Counted from the stretch's first letter, positions 22,701-34,859 are shown. The stretch: DNA of 64,000 nucleotides from Adenophora triphylla var. japonica (GCA_022495995.1 JAFEMH010003642.1:124001-188000), one strand, 5' to 3'. Numbers and translations: made by a program. Notes: generated from the letters alone by a model not told the origin.

Positions 22701-23322
22701 CATACTTTCAATTTTTGGGGATATGAGTGTATATCTAAAGTAAAATGGTTAAAACTTCTTTAAAAAATACACAGATGGTTAAAACTGTTAAATAAATACG
22801 AAAATGGTTAAAACTAGAGCTTGAGCAAAGTATGATGGTTCAGAATGTCAATTAGAATGCTAACAGTTCAAAATCCGTTTGATGGTGATTGTAGAGTACG
22901 CAATGGGAGGAGAGATATCTACACTTGGAGATGTTTACAGCTATGGGATACTCTTACTGGAGATGCTTACGAGTAAAAGACCAACTGATGACAGCTTCAA
23001 GTATGGTCTTACCCTTCACCAGATGGTAGCAACAGCATTGTCCGAGCATGTCATGGACATGGTTGACCCATCACTGTTATCTGAGAAAGAAGGAGATTAC
23101 AAAGAGGACGAAGCAGAAGAAAAATCAATCATCCGTTGTGATAGCCTAGCCACCAGCACTAGAACGAAAATGGAGAACTGTTTAATTTCACTGATGAAAA
23201 TTGGAGTTTCGTGTGCGAATTATTTACCAAATAGTCGAATGCCAATGTACGTTGTTGTGAACGAAATGAAGTCAATTCGGAATTCATTCTTGGGTACAGA
23301 AGAAGGACTGACTGCAATCTAG
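19784..23322 (+). CDS. LRR receptor-like serine/threonine kinase (subfamily XII, EFR/Xa21-like), two exons
   Basis: Plasma-membrane receptor kinase of the type that recognises microbial ligands. Exon 1 is 19784-22478, intron 22479-22894 (GT..AG), exon 2 22895-23322; the spliced product is 1040 aa, usual for the family. Residues 1-31 form a signal peptide, followed by an LRR N-cap ending FCYWVGVTC, about 20 leucine-rich repeats of the LxxNxLxGxIP type, a paired-Cys cap, a membrane span (about 652-680) and a kinase domain. Visible kinase residues are GSGGFG (from G719), VAIK with K741, HCD with C847-D848, and DFG at 866-868. The Cys before the catalytic Asp marks a non-RD kinase, typical of innate-immunity receptors. 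Residue 853, normally the Mg-binding Asn of the catalytic loop, is Asp (GAC, 22340-22342), which may cripple catalysis. The intron splits GYIPP|EY, the position usual in this subfamily. A polyadenylation-like AATAAA lies at 23437. Confidence 0.93.
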
Positions 23323-23528
23323 CCATAGGATTGCTCAACGTATACTTGTTTCCATGTTCTTTTCTAATGAACACAGTTATGTATTCTATGCTACTTGTTG
23401 GTGTTAGATGTTGGTTTGTGTGGGCTTGAGATTTCAAATAAAGATTCTATTGTTTTCAGGCAGCGTTTCTTTCTTCCAAGTTTAAGCATAGAACACATAA
23501 TCTACTATGCTACTTTGTCTAATATGAT
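23323..23528 (+). other. 3' flank of the receptor kinase gene
   Basis: Probable 3' UTR with AATAAA at 23437-23442. It ends at ATGAT (23524-23528), the target duplication of the copia element. Confidence 0.6.
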
Positions 23529-24016
23529 TGTTGGAACATGAACGATCCATTAACCATGAACCGACTCATAACTAGATTAAGAAGAGAATAAGAAGAAGAA
23601 GAAGAATAATACGGAAGCGTGTACCTTGTGATTCCATGATTGTTCTTAGTCTTGTTCTTGAGTAAAACGAAGTATGAAGATATTCTTCAAAGTAGGGAAG
23701 AGTAGATCTTCTAAATGATAGTGCCCACACTTGATCTTCTTAGTGAATAAAAGAGAAGATTTGTGACTGAATTTTGTAAATGAATAAGTGTCTCTAAATG
23801 GCTGATGGATAGCCTTTATATAGATAGAGAAGGGGCACTTCATTTAGGGACTACACCCTTTCATAAAGATGGTGGTGTGAAGTTACCATTATGCCCATCA
23901 TTTAATGGTACTTACACCTAATGGAATTCTACACATTTTGTCTATACTTTAATATTATTAAATGATTATAACAAATGAAATTAAATAACACATATTAATT
24001 AATCCATGTTCTAACA
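23529..24016 (-). repeat. Copia 3' LTR
   Basis: 488 bp, nearly identical to 29511-29995. On the minus strand a TATA box (ctatataaagg, complement near 23811-23822) marks the start of transcription. A GAAGAA-type microsatellite near 23580 differs in length between the two LTRs. Confidence 0.95.
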
Positions 24017-24837
24017 ATCTCCCACTTGGTTTAATATTAATATGTATCTTTTACTAAATAAATTCCTTAATCATTTATAACACGAATGACAACCCTTATG
24101 TGCACGTTTATTGTCATCCAACACAATCCCGTCCATTAGTCTTATAAGTATAGGGACTAAAGGGCGATCGTTGTAATTGATTCGCAACTAAACCCACATT
24201 AATCACATATATATATCTAACTAAACGACATAGATTAAGTATAGATATGTAGCATGGAATATTAATGAATATATATGAAGAACGCATATATATATTCTCC
24301 AACTAGTCCTACTTAACCAAATGAGATCAATATAAATAATAACAACACAAAGAAATAGAAAACAACACAAACTCCCACTGATTTAAGCATTATCAAAAGT
24401 CGTTTCACCCATATGAGCAGTATGCTCGTGAAACATCAAAAGAGATTACGCTTTACAAAATGGATCCAATAACATGGAGTTTGATCCTATAAGTTGTATA
24501 TCTATTTGTTCATTTTATACTTATTTCTCTTCAACAAGAGACATAACCATATGATGTCTTTCGACATCTTTGCATCCACTAAAACATAATCGAAATACTT
24601 AATGATCTCAAAATGATCCGATTTTATATACATAAGCATGTAGTTTAATGTTTTATATCATTCTTTTGGATGCAACTTAATGTTCTTCTTTCCGAATTGC
24701 TTTGGTATTGACCAAGCATCCCAATAATAAATACAAGGTGCATGCAGTACAGACTTGCGCATACATTAAGTTTCCTACTGCCGGTGCATAAGGGATATTT
24801 TTCATATACTTGGATTTAAAATTAATCTTTAGGACAT
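24017..24837 (-). other. Copia 3' internal region, degenerate
   Basis: The polypurine tract lies at about 24017-24030. Around 24700-24815 the minus strand still encodes a piece ending in a PYAPAVGNLMYA-like motif, as between copia RT and RNase H, but a recognisable RNase H is missing. The remainder is AT-rich and non-coding. Confidence 0.6.
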
Positions 24838-25922
24838 TTACTTTAAACTGAATTTATCTCCCTTAGAGACATGGGTGTCATGTGGTTTACAATTTTCCAT
24901 GCTAAACCTTTGTAATACCTTCTCTATATAGCTCTTTTGTGATAATCCTAAAATACCTCGTGAATGATCACGATGAATTTGAATTCCCAATACAAAAGAT
25001 GCCTTACCAAGATCTTTCATCTCAAATTTGTTTGAGAAATTTCTTAGTTTCTTTTAGAAGGTCCTTATCATTACTAGCAAGAAAATATCATCCAAATCCA
25101 CATATAAGACCAAAATAATAAATCTACTCCCACTAAACTTATGGTACACACAATCTTCACCAAGATTCATTTCAAAGCCAAATGAAAGAATAACTTGGTT
25201 AAATTTTAAGTACCATTGACGAGATGCTTGCTTAAGCCCATAAATGGATTTCTTAAGTTTACAAACCAGTTGACTAGTTTGATCCGAATTAGTCACCATT
25301 TCTGGTTTCTTCATATAGATAGTTTCCTCAATGTTGCCATTGAGAAAAGCTGTCTTAACATCCATTTGATGAAGCTCAAGATCATAATGTGCCACTAATG
25401 CCATAATGATCATAAAAGAGGTTTTAGAAGATACCGGAAAAATATTTCTTTATAATCAATGCCTTCCTTTTGAGTAAATCATTTAGTAACAAGACGTGCC
25501 TTATATCTTTTCATATTACCTTGCTAATCCCTTTTGGTTTTAAATATCAATTTATAACCAATAGGTTTTACACCTTCATGTAATGGGACAAGATCCCAAA
25601 TGTCATCGTCTTTCATTGATTTTAACTCCTCATTAATGGCATTGATCCACTTATGAGAATTAGAACTATTAATGGCTTCATGGAAGGTGATTAGATCATC
25701 TCCCACTAAACCTAAGGTGTCCTCATTCTCCGCAAGATACATATCATAAATATCCGGAATAATATTTCTTCTTTCTCTAGTAGATCTCCTTAAGGGCACC
25801 GGTTCATCCTCATTTTGAGGTTGTTGAATTTCATTATGTCCAACATTTTCATGTTGTCCGTTATTTACGGGAGTCTCTATATTATTTTGAATTGTATATT
25901 CTTTGTTGAATTTCAGGTACAA
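24838..25922 (-). pseudogene. Copia reverse transcriptase and integrase-RT linker, broken
   Basis: Copia-type polymerase (RVT_2). Fragments: 25922-25524 with the linker LRRSTRERRNIIPDIYDMYL and the RT start; 25413-25054 with LHQMDVKTAFLNG, KSIYGLKQASRQW and LVLYVDLDDI; and 25020-24838 with DLGKASFVLGIQIHRD. An Asp-Leu insertion-like change in the catalytic YVDD (VDLDD) and several frameshifts rule out activity. Confidence 0.9.
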
Positions 25923-27310
25923 TTACTTGATTTCCAACAGGAACTAAAGTTTGAGGAATAAAGAGTGGTTCCTCTAACTCTTCAAATTCAAAATCATTAC
26001 TATTTATCCCATTAAATTCAACATCCTCAAGGAACCTAACATTGCCAGTCTCGAAAAATGTTCTAGTTTTCGGGTCATAAAATTTATATCCCCTAGATCT
26101 CTCGGCATACCCTACAAAATAGCTACTAACAAGTATTAAGGTCCAGTTTGCCCTCATTAGGCCTATAAGGTCTAGCTTCTGCTGGACACCCCCATACATG
26201 AAGATGATTTAAGGACGGTTTCTTATTCGTCCATAACTCATAAGGGGTTTTGTCGGTAGCTTTTTTAAAGGTGCTCTATTGAGAATATAAGCTGCGGTTT
26301 TTAATGCTTCGCCCATAATGAGTGAGGTAAAGAAGTACAAGAAAACATACTTCTTACCATATCTTTAAGGATTCTATTATGTCTCTCCAATATACTATGC
26401 TAGGTTTTCCCGGCATGGTGTAGTGAGGGACAATCCTACACTCTTCAAAAAAATAGCGAGTATAAAAGACCCGGACGTTATTCACCCAATACGTTATACC
26501 GTCCGTAGTTTTCACTAATATGATCGGATTTAACGTTCTTAATAGTCTTTCTTATGCCTTAAAAGACTTGAAAACATCCAATGATTGAAACTTTACATGA
26601 AGAAAATAATGTATCCATAACGAGAGTAATCATCCATGAACGTAATGAAATATTGTTGACCATTCCATGAAGGATTAATGAATGGTCCACAAATGTCCAT
26701 ATGAATTAGTTCCAAGACGTTTGATATTCTCAAAATTTTATTTCCTTTAATGTTTGTAAATTTATTCTTTAAAACACTTAATGCAAAAGTTTTATCCGGA
26801 GTATCAAGTTAATTTTAGGATTCCCTCCGACATAAGCTCTATCAATTCTCCCTTTGGAGATATGACCCAAACGCCTATGCCATAGAATACAAGAATTTTC
26901 ACTTGATAACTTTTGCTTAGTGCCTTTAGTTTTTGTTTCATTATTATGGGACCCATTCATTTTCTTGACCGTGTCAAGTAAATTAAGATTATCGATATAT
27001 GACAAAGTACTAGTACCGACAAGTTTGGAATTTAAAATAAAGATCACATTTATTATTACCAAAGAACAAGAGTAACCTTCCTTGTCAAAATTGTGATAGA
27101 TATTAAACTCCATCAAAAGGATGGTACAGTGAATGTATTATTTAATACAAAATAATAGTCAGTACTTATCAATAATCTAAAAGTCCTTATGCCTATAACT
27201 TCAACCGGATTTCCAGCTTCCATATAGATGTATTTCTCATCTTCACCGGGAATTCGGAAAATTGAGCAACCGCATACATGAACTAATGTGAGTTGTTGCA
27301 CCAAATACAA
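25882..27310 (-). pseudogene. Copia integrase, broken
   Basis: The minus strand encodes a pre-integrase segment with LWHRRLGHISKGRID (about 26880) and, at 26199-25882, the integrase C-terminal part VGYAERSRGYKFYDP. Most of the catalytic core between (about 26200-26770) is recognisable only as frameshifted scraps. No intact DDE core. Confidence 0.85.
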
Positions 27311-27322
27311 CCACTATGTATA

Positions 27323-27965
27323 TTAAGGAATTGAAACCAAATTTGCCTTAGTACAAACAAGACCAAATGACATACCATCCTGAATTCGCCATTTGCGATA
27401 CTTATAGTAGTCGTTCTTCATGCGAGTAAGGTCCTTGCAAAAGAAGCATTTCTTGACTTTATGATCTTTAAATGATCCCTTATGCTTCTTACTTGCAACC
27501 GCAATTTCCTTCCCTCTTCTCTTAATCCCACGAGAAGAAGTAAATGATGAGTGAGTACTTTCTAATTTGAGATATTTCATCCTATCTTCCTCTAATGTCA
27601 TATGTGAAAGTAATCCATTAATATTCCACTTTTCCTTTTGACATTTATAGGTCACTTCAAAAGGACCAAATTGAGGAGGAAGATAGATCAAAACTAAGTG
27701 CACGAGCAAATCTTCCGAAATCTCTAACTTAAGTGCTTTTAGTTTGATCGAAAGATGAAATAATTCGATAATGTACTCCCGAAGATTTTCGTCACCCTTG
27801 TACCGAATGGAAACAAGTTTCCACAAGAATTCAAGAAAAAACTCAGCATTTTCGATTTCAGAGACATTGTCCAAAAATGTCTCTGAAACTGCATTTTCCA
27901 TGATCATTAGACTCACGCGGTTGGACCGTTCCCATTGCTCAACATTTTTCCGTTCTATAAAGTGA
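27323..27965 (-). pseudogene. Copia gag, broken
   Basis: ORF 27916-27323 has the copia gag (UBN2-type) features ENLREYI-like helices and LVLIYLPPQFGPF, then a basic region and a degenerate zinc knuckle. The knuckle keeps CFFC, but His and the last Cys are replaced. A frameshift near 27960 separates the N-terminus. Confidence 0.85.
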
Positions 27966-29510
27966 GAGCAGCGGGACTTGATTCCCCAAATGCGTGATCG
28001 ATGTCCATATTGCCTAAGATCATCGTTATATTATTTTTCCAAGTTTTAAGTTTAGTCCCAGTAAGCAAAGGTACATCATTTATAGCAGTAGTTACGGATG
28101 AAGCATTAATCAAATCTGAAGGAGAAGAACAAGAATGAAATAAAACATATATAAGAAACTACATAATGATTAATTATATCAAATGAATTCCATCAAAATA
28201 AAAGATATTCAACATGACATCAAGACTAATCTTTGGATTGCGAATTGACTCACAATTTGATTTATCTTAAGGTAAACAAATAGCTTAAACAACACACTTT
28301 AAATACTTGCCTTCCTTTGGGCCGGATCAAGTACAAAAAGTGTCCTAAAGTTTAAGGTACTTGTTCCCTGGCAATAAAGAATATAAACAATTCACTTTAA
28401 ACACCCGCCTTCCTTTGGGATGGTTCACAGCATTTAAAATGACCAAAAGTTTAGTTCAATTATTACCCCATGAATGTAAATACTTAGTCAACAACAAGGT
28501 CTCCTTTGGAAAACAAGCATGTTATCACATATCAATATTTACATTCATCTTTTAACAAGTTTGAATTTAATCAACAAGGTCTCCTTTGGGAAACAAGCAT
28601 GTTAATTATGTCCAAAAATGTTAAGAATATGATTAATCGGAAACAAAAGGCCTTAAGGTTATTTCTAAAAATTTAAATGGTAAATAAACAAGTGAAATTT
28701 ATCATTAAAAGATAGTATTCTTTTGTTCTACCCGTCCATTCTTAAAGTTCGATAACTCTAAGAACCGCCGAAGTGCGACTGGTGTCCAGATACTATAATT
28801 TACTAACAAATTATTACAAATGATCAAAAGGGTACGAATGACCAAAAAATTGCAGTTTTATAAACATTGAAGCTTCTGCACACATGGGCGGCCGCGCAGG
28901 TCAAGGTGGGCGACCGCCCAAGCTTCAATTCCACAAATTTTGAAGTCGTTGTACACATTGGCGACCGCCCAGGTCAAGATGGGCGACCGCCCAAGCTGCA
29001 TTTCACAGTCATTGAAGTTGATGTACACATGGGCGACCACCCAGATCAAGATGGGCGACCGCCCATGTGCCCAGTGCCCAGATTTGACGAAAAGTCACCA
29101 TTTTTAACACCCTTTTATGAACAGTTTTGAACCCTTTTATGAACAGTTTTGAACCAATACCCTTTAGACTATCAATTCTTAACTTAATGGTGAATGATTA
29201 TTCAACCAAAGCAAGTAGATCCTTATACTCACATCACATTTTTAAATGTGTGGCTATACATTTGAACAAACTCACAACGCATCAAATGATGGTGGCTATG
29301 TCCAAAATAGGATAATCTTACATTAAGAATTGAAAGCCTTGTGTAAACCAAAATCAGAAATAGAATGAAGTTTATGAATATAATACTCTTAGACAAGATG
29401 AGTATCATGAACAAGAACAAAAACTAAATGAAATCATACAAGAATTAAAGCATAAGGCTTTATAAGAATTTCAAACTCAATCTAGTATATGAGTAGGCTC
29501 TGATACCAAT
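27966..29510 (-). other. Copia 5' leader with internal repeats and primer-binding site
   Basis: Non-coding leader between 5' LTR and gag, unusually long at about 1.5 kb. Positions 28300-28610 hold two pairs of repeats (CCTTCCTTTGGG and TCAACAAGGTCTCCTTTGG). 28880-29070 holds GC-rich palindromic repeats, listed separately. The primer-binding complement is at 29496-29508. Confidence 0.75.
28880..29070. repeat. GC-rich palindrome repeats in the copia leader
   Basis: About three to four units of roughly 60 bp. Each has paired near-palindromes GGGCGACCGCCC separated by AGGTCAAGAT, and a spacer containing GAAGTYGWTGTACACAT. They are strikingly GC-rich against the AT-rich element and could fold into serial hairpins in RNA. 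Confidence 0.85.
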
Positions 29511-29995
29511 TGTTGGAACATGAACGATCCATTAACCATGAACCAACTAATAACTAGATTAAGAAGAGAATAATAAGAAGAAGAATAATACGGAAGCGTG
29601 TACCTTGTGATTCCATGATTGTTCTTAGTCTTGTTCTTGAGTAAAATGAAGTATGAAGATATTCTTCAAAGTAGGGAAGAGTAGATCTTCTAAATGATAG
29701 TGCCCACACTTGATCTTCTTAGTGAATAAAAGAGAAGATTTGTGACTGAATTTTGTAAATGAATAAGTGTCTCTAAATGGCTGATGGATAGCCTTTATAT
29801 AGATAGAGAAGGGGCACTTCATTTAGGGACTACACCCTTTCATAAAGATGGTGGTGTGAAGTTACCATTATGCCCATCATTTAATGGTACTTACACCTAA
29901 TGGAATTCTACACATTTTGTCTATACTTTAACATTATTAAATGATTATAACAAATGGAATTAAATAACACATATTAATTAATCCATGTTCTAACA
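29511..29995 (-). repeat. Copia 5' LTR
   Basis: 485 bp; partner of 23529-24016. The outer end TAACA at 29995 is followed by the target duplication ATGAT. Confidence 0.95.
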
Positions 29996-30000
29996 ATGAT

Positions 30001-31602
30001 CACATGGAATTCAATTGTTTTCAGCACTGTAAACAATTTTTACAACCCTCCATTTACACAAAACCAGCCACCACAATCACCAAATCAACACTATCAGGCA
30101 CCTTATTATCCACCCCCACCACAGTACACTCAACCAAACTCACATACCAATCACCCACCATATACTCAACCAAATCTACCAACATCACAATCTTCTTATA
30201 CTCACCAGGCACCTCCACAGAATCCTCCAACCCAACAGCCAAATCATCCAAACCCACCACAGAATATCACTTTCCCACAATACCAAAACCAATACCAACA
30301 TCCACCATAAGCTCAACAACCCTATCAGTACAATGCCTACATGTTTCCCCCACAGTTCATTCCTCCTAATTAGACAGGGCCATGGAATTCCAAACCTCCC
30401 AAGATGGACTTTCCACGAAAACCTACCAGCCTATCACATCATTCAACAAACCAATTCACAACCATCAAATGTTCAACCATGCACAAAACCTAATCCTTCT
30501 ACTAAAACTCTCACAAGTTTTGAAATCAATGAGAGGAAGAAGAAGGGATTGTGTTTCCATTGTGATGGAAAATTCACAAAAGGACATATCTGCAAGGTCA
30601 GTTATATAGGGAAGAATCTGAAATTGTAACCATTGATGATGAAGAAGTGGAGATAGAGGGGGTTGTGGAAGAAGAAGAAGAAGAAGAGGCACAAATCTCA
30701 GTATTAGCACTCAACGGGATTCTCACTCACAACACAATTAAGGTGAAAGGTAAAGTTCAGAAGAGAGAGATCACTATACTAATTGATAGTGGGGCCACAC
30801 ACAATTTTATTGACCCTAATACTGCAAGACAACTAGGGTGTATAGCTGAGCAGACCTTACCTCTCAATGTCACTGTTGCTGATGGAAATAAACTAGCAAG
30901 TGATGCCATGTGTAAGGGGTTTAAATGGGAGATGCAAGGGCACCAATTTAAGGCAGATTTGAGGGTTCTACCCTTATGGGGATGTGATGCAATCTTAGGA
31001 GTGGAATGGTTAAAGTGCCGCGATCCGATCCGGATTATAAGAAAATGGAGATTGCCTTGTTAATGGGAAAGAAGAAGATCACTCTCAAAGGGACTGGGGA
31101 GGAAGGCTACTTGAAACTGATTAGTGGCAAAGGACTGAGCAGAATGATCAGGAAGACTAAGGAGGGCCTAGTGGGGTACTTGTTTTATATGAATGGGAAG
31201 GGAGACATCATTGAAACTGAAGCAAGACTGGAGGACCTACTACAGAAGTATGCAAGGGTATTTGGAGAGCCCAATGGACTACCTCCAAAAAGGAGACGTG
31301 ATCATAGGATACCCTTGAAGAAGGGTAGTGAACCCATCAGCCAAAGACCCTACAGAACCCCACATTTCCAAAAGAATGAAATTGAAAAACAGGTTAGAGA
31401 AATGCTTAATAGTGGCATCATTCAGCATAGCTCTAGCCCTTTTGCCTCTCCTGTGCTATTGGTGCTTAAGAAAGATGGATCATGGAGGTTATGTGTGGAT
31501 TATAGGAGACTCAATGACATGACTATCAAGAATAGGTTTATGTGATTGAAGAACTATTAGATGAGTTGCATGGAGCAAACTGGTACTCAAAGTTGGACCT
31601 AA
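30001..31602 (+). pseudogene. Chromovirus-type (Ty3/gypsy) gag-PR-RT fragment
   Basis: Pro/Gln/Asn-rich gag region (about 30020-30370) with stops, followed by a CCHC zinc knuckle CFHCDGKFTKGHIC near 30556. An acidic linker leads to an aspartic protease with catalytic LIDSGATHNFID (about 30780). After a damaged stretch, the start of reverse transcriptase follows: [17 protein letters not shown] and [10 protein letters not shown] (31400-31520). A frame break at 31545 precedes HGANWYSKLDL, and the RT is cut at 31602 by a Tat gag fragment. RT palm, RNase H and integrase are absent. Confidence 0.9.
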
Positions 31603-32512
31603 GGCCTACGAGGACAGGAAATTCCCTTGGAGGGCAGAGCCAGGTTGACAGGTGCGGTAGTCAGGGGAATAGAGAAAATCTTCCTCGTGGCTAAAATCCC
31701 CCTCACCATGGCATTTCTGGTAAATCTAGACAACCCCCCCCCAAGATGTCCCTCCTCGTCATAAGACACACGTTAATGGAAACATGAGAAACGAGGTTGT
31801 AGACTTGAGAAGTCACTTGAACCACCAAAGGGAACAGGAGGTTGATTCTGCTGACTTGAGAGCAAGGCTCAGTCATGCAAGGCGTAAAACTCCTCCTCGT
31901 CGTAATACTCCTCCTCGGCCTAGTAGCCCTCCTCGTCATAGGAGCCCTCCTCGGCCAAGAAGCCCTCCTCATCACAGATCACCTCCCCATCCCGAAGTGG
32001 CACCTAGAAGGGACAGAGCACCATCTGGTCATGGAGATAACCATCAGGACCCTGAAGAGCATAGCAGGGTGAACGAGCACAGAAGGAAAGTAAGGTCCCA
32101 TCGAAGCTCTCATTATAGCTTGGGGATCGATGCTAGAAAACTACTCCTCTTGAAAAAGAGGCTGGACGAGATGGAAATGGGGAGAAAGGAGGTGGATGAC
32201 GATGGTACCAATGCCACATCCTTTCTCCCAGCGTATTAATGATCTACCGCCCAACCCTACTCTTAAAATCCCAAGTTTTGATAAATACACGGGATCCACC
32301 GATGCACGGGACCATGTGCAAAGTTTTGAATCCACCGTGGCCCTCCTCACTAAGGCAGATGATATACTCTGCAAGGCCTTCGCAAGCACCTTCTCCGGAA
32401 CAGCCATGTCCTGGTTCCGTGAGCAAAAGGAAGGAAGCATCGACAGCTAGAAGATCATGAGAAAGAGATTTCTGGATCATTTTGCTAGAGCTGGGAAGAG
32501 AAAGAAGAGTGA
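31603..32512 (+). pseudogene. Tat-type gag fragment, relative of 13320-14165
   Basis: Collinear with the gag at 13320-14165 at roughly 95% by eye, including the PPRHRSP-type Arg/Pro/Ser segment. It also keeps about 60 bp absent from the other copy (near 32150). One reading frame is open 31784-32239, and a stop (TAG) lies in AREQKEGSIDS-TAG at 32448. Left edge: joined in the middle of a chromovirus RT. Right edge: joined to the outer giant element's LTR at about 32513. Confidence 0.85.
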
Positions 32513-34154
32513 CTGACAGACCACGCCATTTTGATTTCCTCAAAACTTTGAAAAAAAGGATTAGGGTTCGGAGGTTAAGTTACTCCTTGAAAAGAACGTT
32601 TGGTGTTCACCCAAGGAGCCTTGCCGAAGCAAGTCTTCCAAGATCCAATTTTCGTGCTTGCTTTGTGCTTTCGTGTGTGAGATGTGAGTTTGAAAGGAAG
32701 GGAATGTGCCAAGTTGTCTTACGGACATATAAACCATGAGTTGGTTATCGCTCGGGATTCCTTGGATGTTGATATGTTCGGGACTTTGATCCCGTGCTCA
32801 TCTTGGACTTACGATCATCATTAAATGACTTTTGGTCACATGTGATCGGAATAGGGACACCTCTTTTATAGTCCAAGAATGAGACTCTTTAGAAAGGAAG
32901 GACCTTTGCCCATCAATCCTACATCTTGAGACGATTCGAGCTTGATAGGGACATTTGTGCTCGTCTCAAGTGATGATCGGAGATGTGGGGGCTTAGGTTC
33001 GTCCGTTTCTAAAGGGACTTCGATTATGGCATCTTTATGTGGAGGAAATGATGTAAAGATGAGACCTTTACACCGCTATGCCCCAAGAGATGCTTCAAGT
33101 ACCAAAGGGACTAAGGGGAGGGGTATAAAGATTGGATCTTTATACTCATCCTATGGTTTTTTGTGCCTTAAGATGGTCACTAGGCAATTTTTTTAGAGTG
33201 ATCCAACCATGAGGGACATGGGGGAGTTACATTTAAAGATAAAGATGACATTTTTATGAGAACAAATGTAATGAACACTATGAAAAACTAAGACTAGGAA
33301 TATAAAGGGAGGACCTTTAAGGCTTTCCTATGTCCTTTATGAACCATTTAGGTGGACAATCCTTGAAAGCAAGGCCAATGGGATGGGGATGACATTATGA
33401 AAGTAAAGATGACATTTTTATATGTAAAGATGACATTTTTCACATCATCATGTGAGGGATCCACCCTAGAACAAGCCATTTGTGGTCTTATTGCTCATCC
33501 TTGGGATGGATTCTCCATGAATCCCATGTGATAAGGGGAAAGGGGGTATGATGATCTACATGGTAAATACTTGATTTTTATGATAATAAATCACATGTAA
33601 ATGTAATAAATAGCAAGATAAATGGCAAGTAGACAATATGACAAGATAATAAGTAGATTTCAAGGAGAAAGGAAGAAGAGGTCACCAATGGTGGTGTTCC
33701 TCTATCTCCCTTGAAGTTTTTCTAAGGAAGGAGTGACTTTGGATGGATTTTAGAAGAGGAGGGAGGTGATTTTGAGTGAGGTTTGGTTTCTGGAAATTCG
33801 TGATTTCAGTTGGGCAGAGTAACAGTGCTTTTTTCTCTCTTTTGAAATGAATAGAGGAGGCCTCTATTTATAGGCAGTTTTGTGCTTCCTAATGAAGCCG
33901 TGCAGCATTAACCTTTGGCAAAAGAAGCCGTGCGGTCTTATCCTTTAATGACTCAGCCTGTTTCTAGAACCATATAAGGTGGCATTCTAGAAGGTCTTTC
34001 CAGCGAGGGACTACGTGGAATTTTAATTCCTAGCAAGTCCTTTGCCCCTTGGAAGGTTTGGGAAAGTTCCCAAATTGCCCCTGAACTTTAGGAAAGTCCG
34101 GGGAATTGCCGGGAAACTTAATCGAAAGGCATGAGCCAAATTTAGGTACTTACA
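32513..34154 (-). repeat. Outer element 3' LTR, truncated at its 3' end
   Basis: Ends (LTR start) at ...AAATTTAGGTACTTACA, 34154, followed by GAAGCCCCTCGGC, the complement of a polypurine tract GCCGAGGGGCTTC. It is homologous to the LTR of the nested element near 32521-32640 (TTAGGGTTCGGAGG, AAGTCTTCCAA). The last 80 bp or so are missing at the junction with the gag fragment. A local repeat AAAGATGACATTTTTAT recurs at 33235-33440. Confidence 0.85.
33866..33935 (-). promoter_or_regulatory. Outer LTR promoter: doubled GAAGCCGTGCGG motif upstream of TATA
   Basis: TATA box (complement of atttata, 33866-33872) read on the minus strand. Upstream of it lie two copies, 30 bp apart, of GAAGCCGTGC(A/G)G (33894 and 33924, written on the plus strand). 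Equivalent pairs precede both antisense genes of this element. Confidence 0.6.
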
Positions 34155-34631
34155 GAAGCCCCTCGGCAACGTCACTTGTAGGGCAAGTGGGGTTATCGAT
34201 AAAAAAAGGATCCAATCTGGCGAACTGCCAAGACGGATTGGGTGACCAAGGAGGTCGAGTGGCTGAACCTTTGGAAGGCTACCTACGTATCCCGGAGGAA
34301 TCAAGCCATGTCGTAGTTCGGGATCCACTGGGGAATGGCGAAGAGAGACTGATCCCTTGCTAGGAAGATGGAAGGAAAGTGACCTAGGAGGTCAAATGGC
34401 TGATCCTACTGGGGATATGCCAGATGAAGGAAGTGACCAATATGGTCGGATGGGTGGACCTTTATGAAAGGCTACTTCACCACTGAGAATTGATGAAGGA
34501 AAAGGGTGACCAATGTGGTTGGATGGCTGGACCTTTATGAAAGGCTACCTACGTATCCCGAAGGAATCAAGCCTTGGTCATAGTTTAAGTCTCACTAGAT
34601 AGTTAGGAACATGTCTAGGATCCTTGAGGTT
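34155..34631 (-). other. Outer element 3' non-coding region with recurrent motif
   Basis: Polypurine complement at 34155-34168. Two copies of GGCTACCTACGTATCCCG...GGAATCAAGCC (34277-34307 and 34543-34573) occur, each preceded by GTGACCAA...GGTCG(A/G)(A/G)TGGCTG. A third, decayed copy lies near 34470. Confidence 0.75.
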
Positions 34632-34857
34632 TTGACGATTCATGGAGGAGTCACCTGACTTGACAATTAATGAAGGTTGTCACCTGATTGACAATTAATG
34701 AAGGTTGTCACCTGATTGACAATTAATGGAGGTTGTCACCTGATTGACAATTAATGGAGGTTGTCACCTGATTTGACAATTAATGGAGGTTGTCACCTGA
34801 TTTGACAATTAATGGAGGTTGTCACCTGATTGACAATTAATAGAGGTTGTCACCTGA
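34632..34857. repeat. 28/29-bp tandem array, about 8 units
   Basis: Unit GACAATTAATGGAGGTTGTC plus ACCTGATT. The first unit is degenerate. Confidence 0.92.
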
Positions 34858-34859
34858 AG

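Larger units (their letters stand above)
23529..29995 (-). mobile_element. Ty1/copia LTR retrotransposon, full-length, TSD ATGAT
   Basis: Two LTRs (23529-24016 and 29511-29995) begin TGTTGGAACATG and end CATGTTCTAACA, flanked by ATGAT at 23524-23528 and 29996-30000. Next to the right-hand LTR, GGCTCTGATACCA (29496-29508) is the complement of TGGTATCAGAGCC, a primer-binding site for initiator Met tRNA, so the element reads on the minus strand. The purine-rich CCAAGTGGGAGAT beside the left LTR is the polypurine tract. Gene order gag, integrase, RT is copia-type. All coding parts have stops or frameshifts, while the LTRs differ by only about six substitutions and a short indel. Confidence 0.95.

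Noticed and set aside
28867..29130. Small ORFs with GDRP(G/S)-type repeats
   Set aside because: By-products of the GC-rich palindrome repeats in a copia leader.
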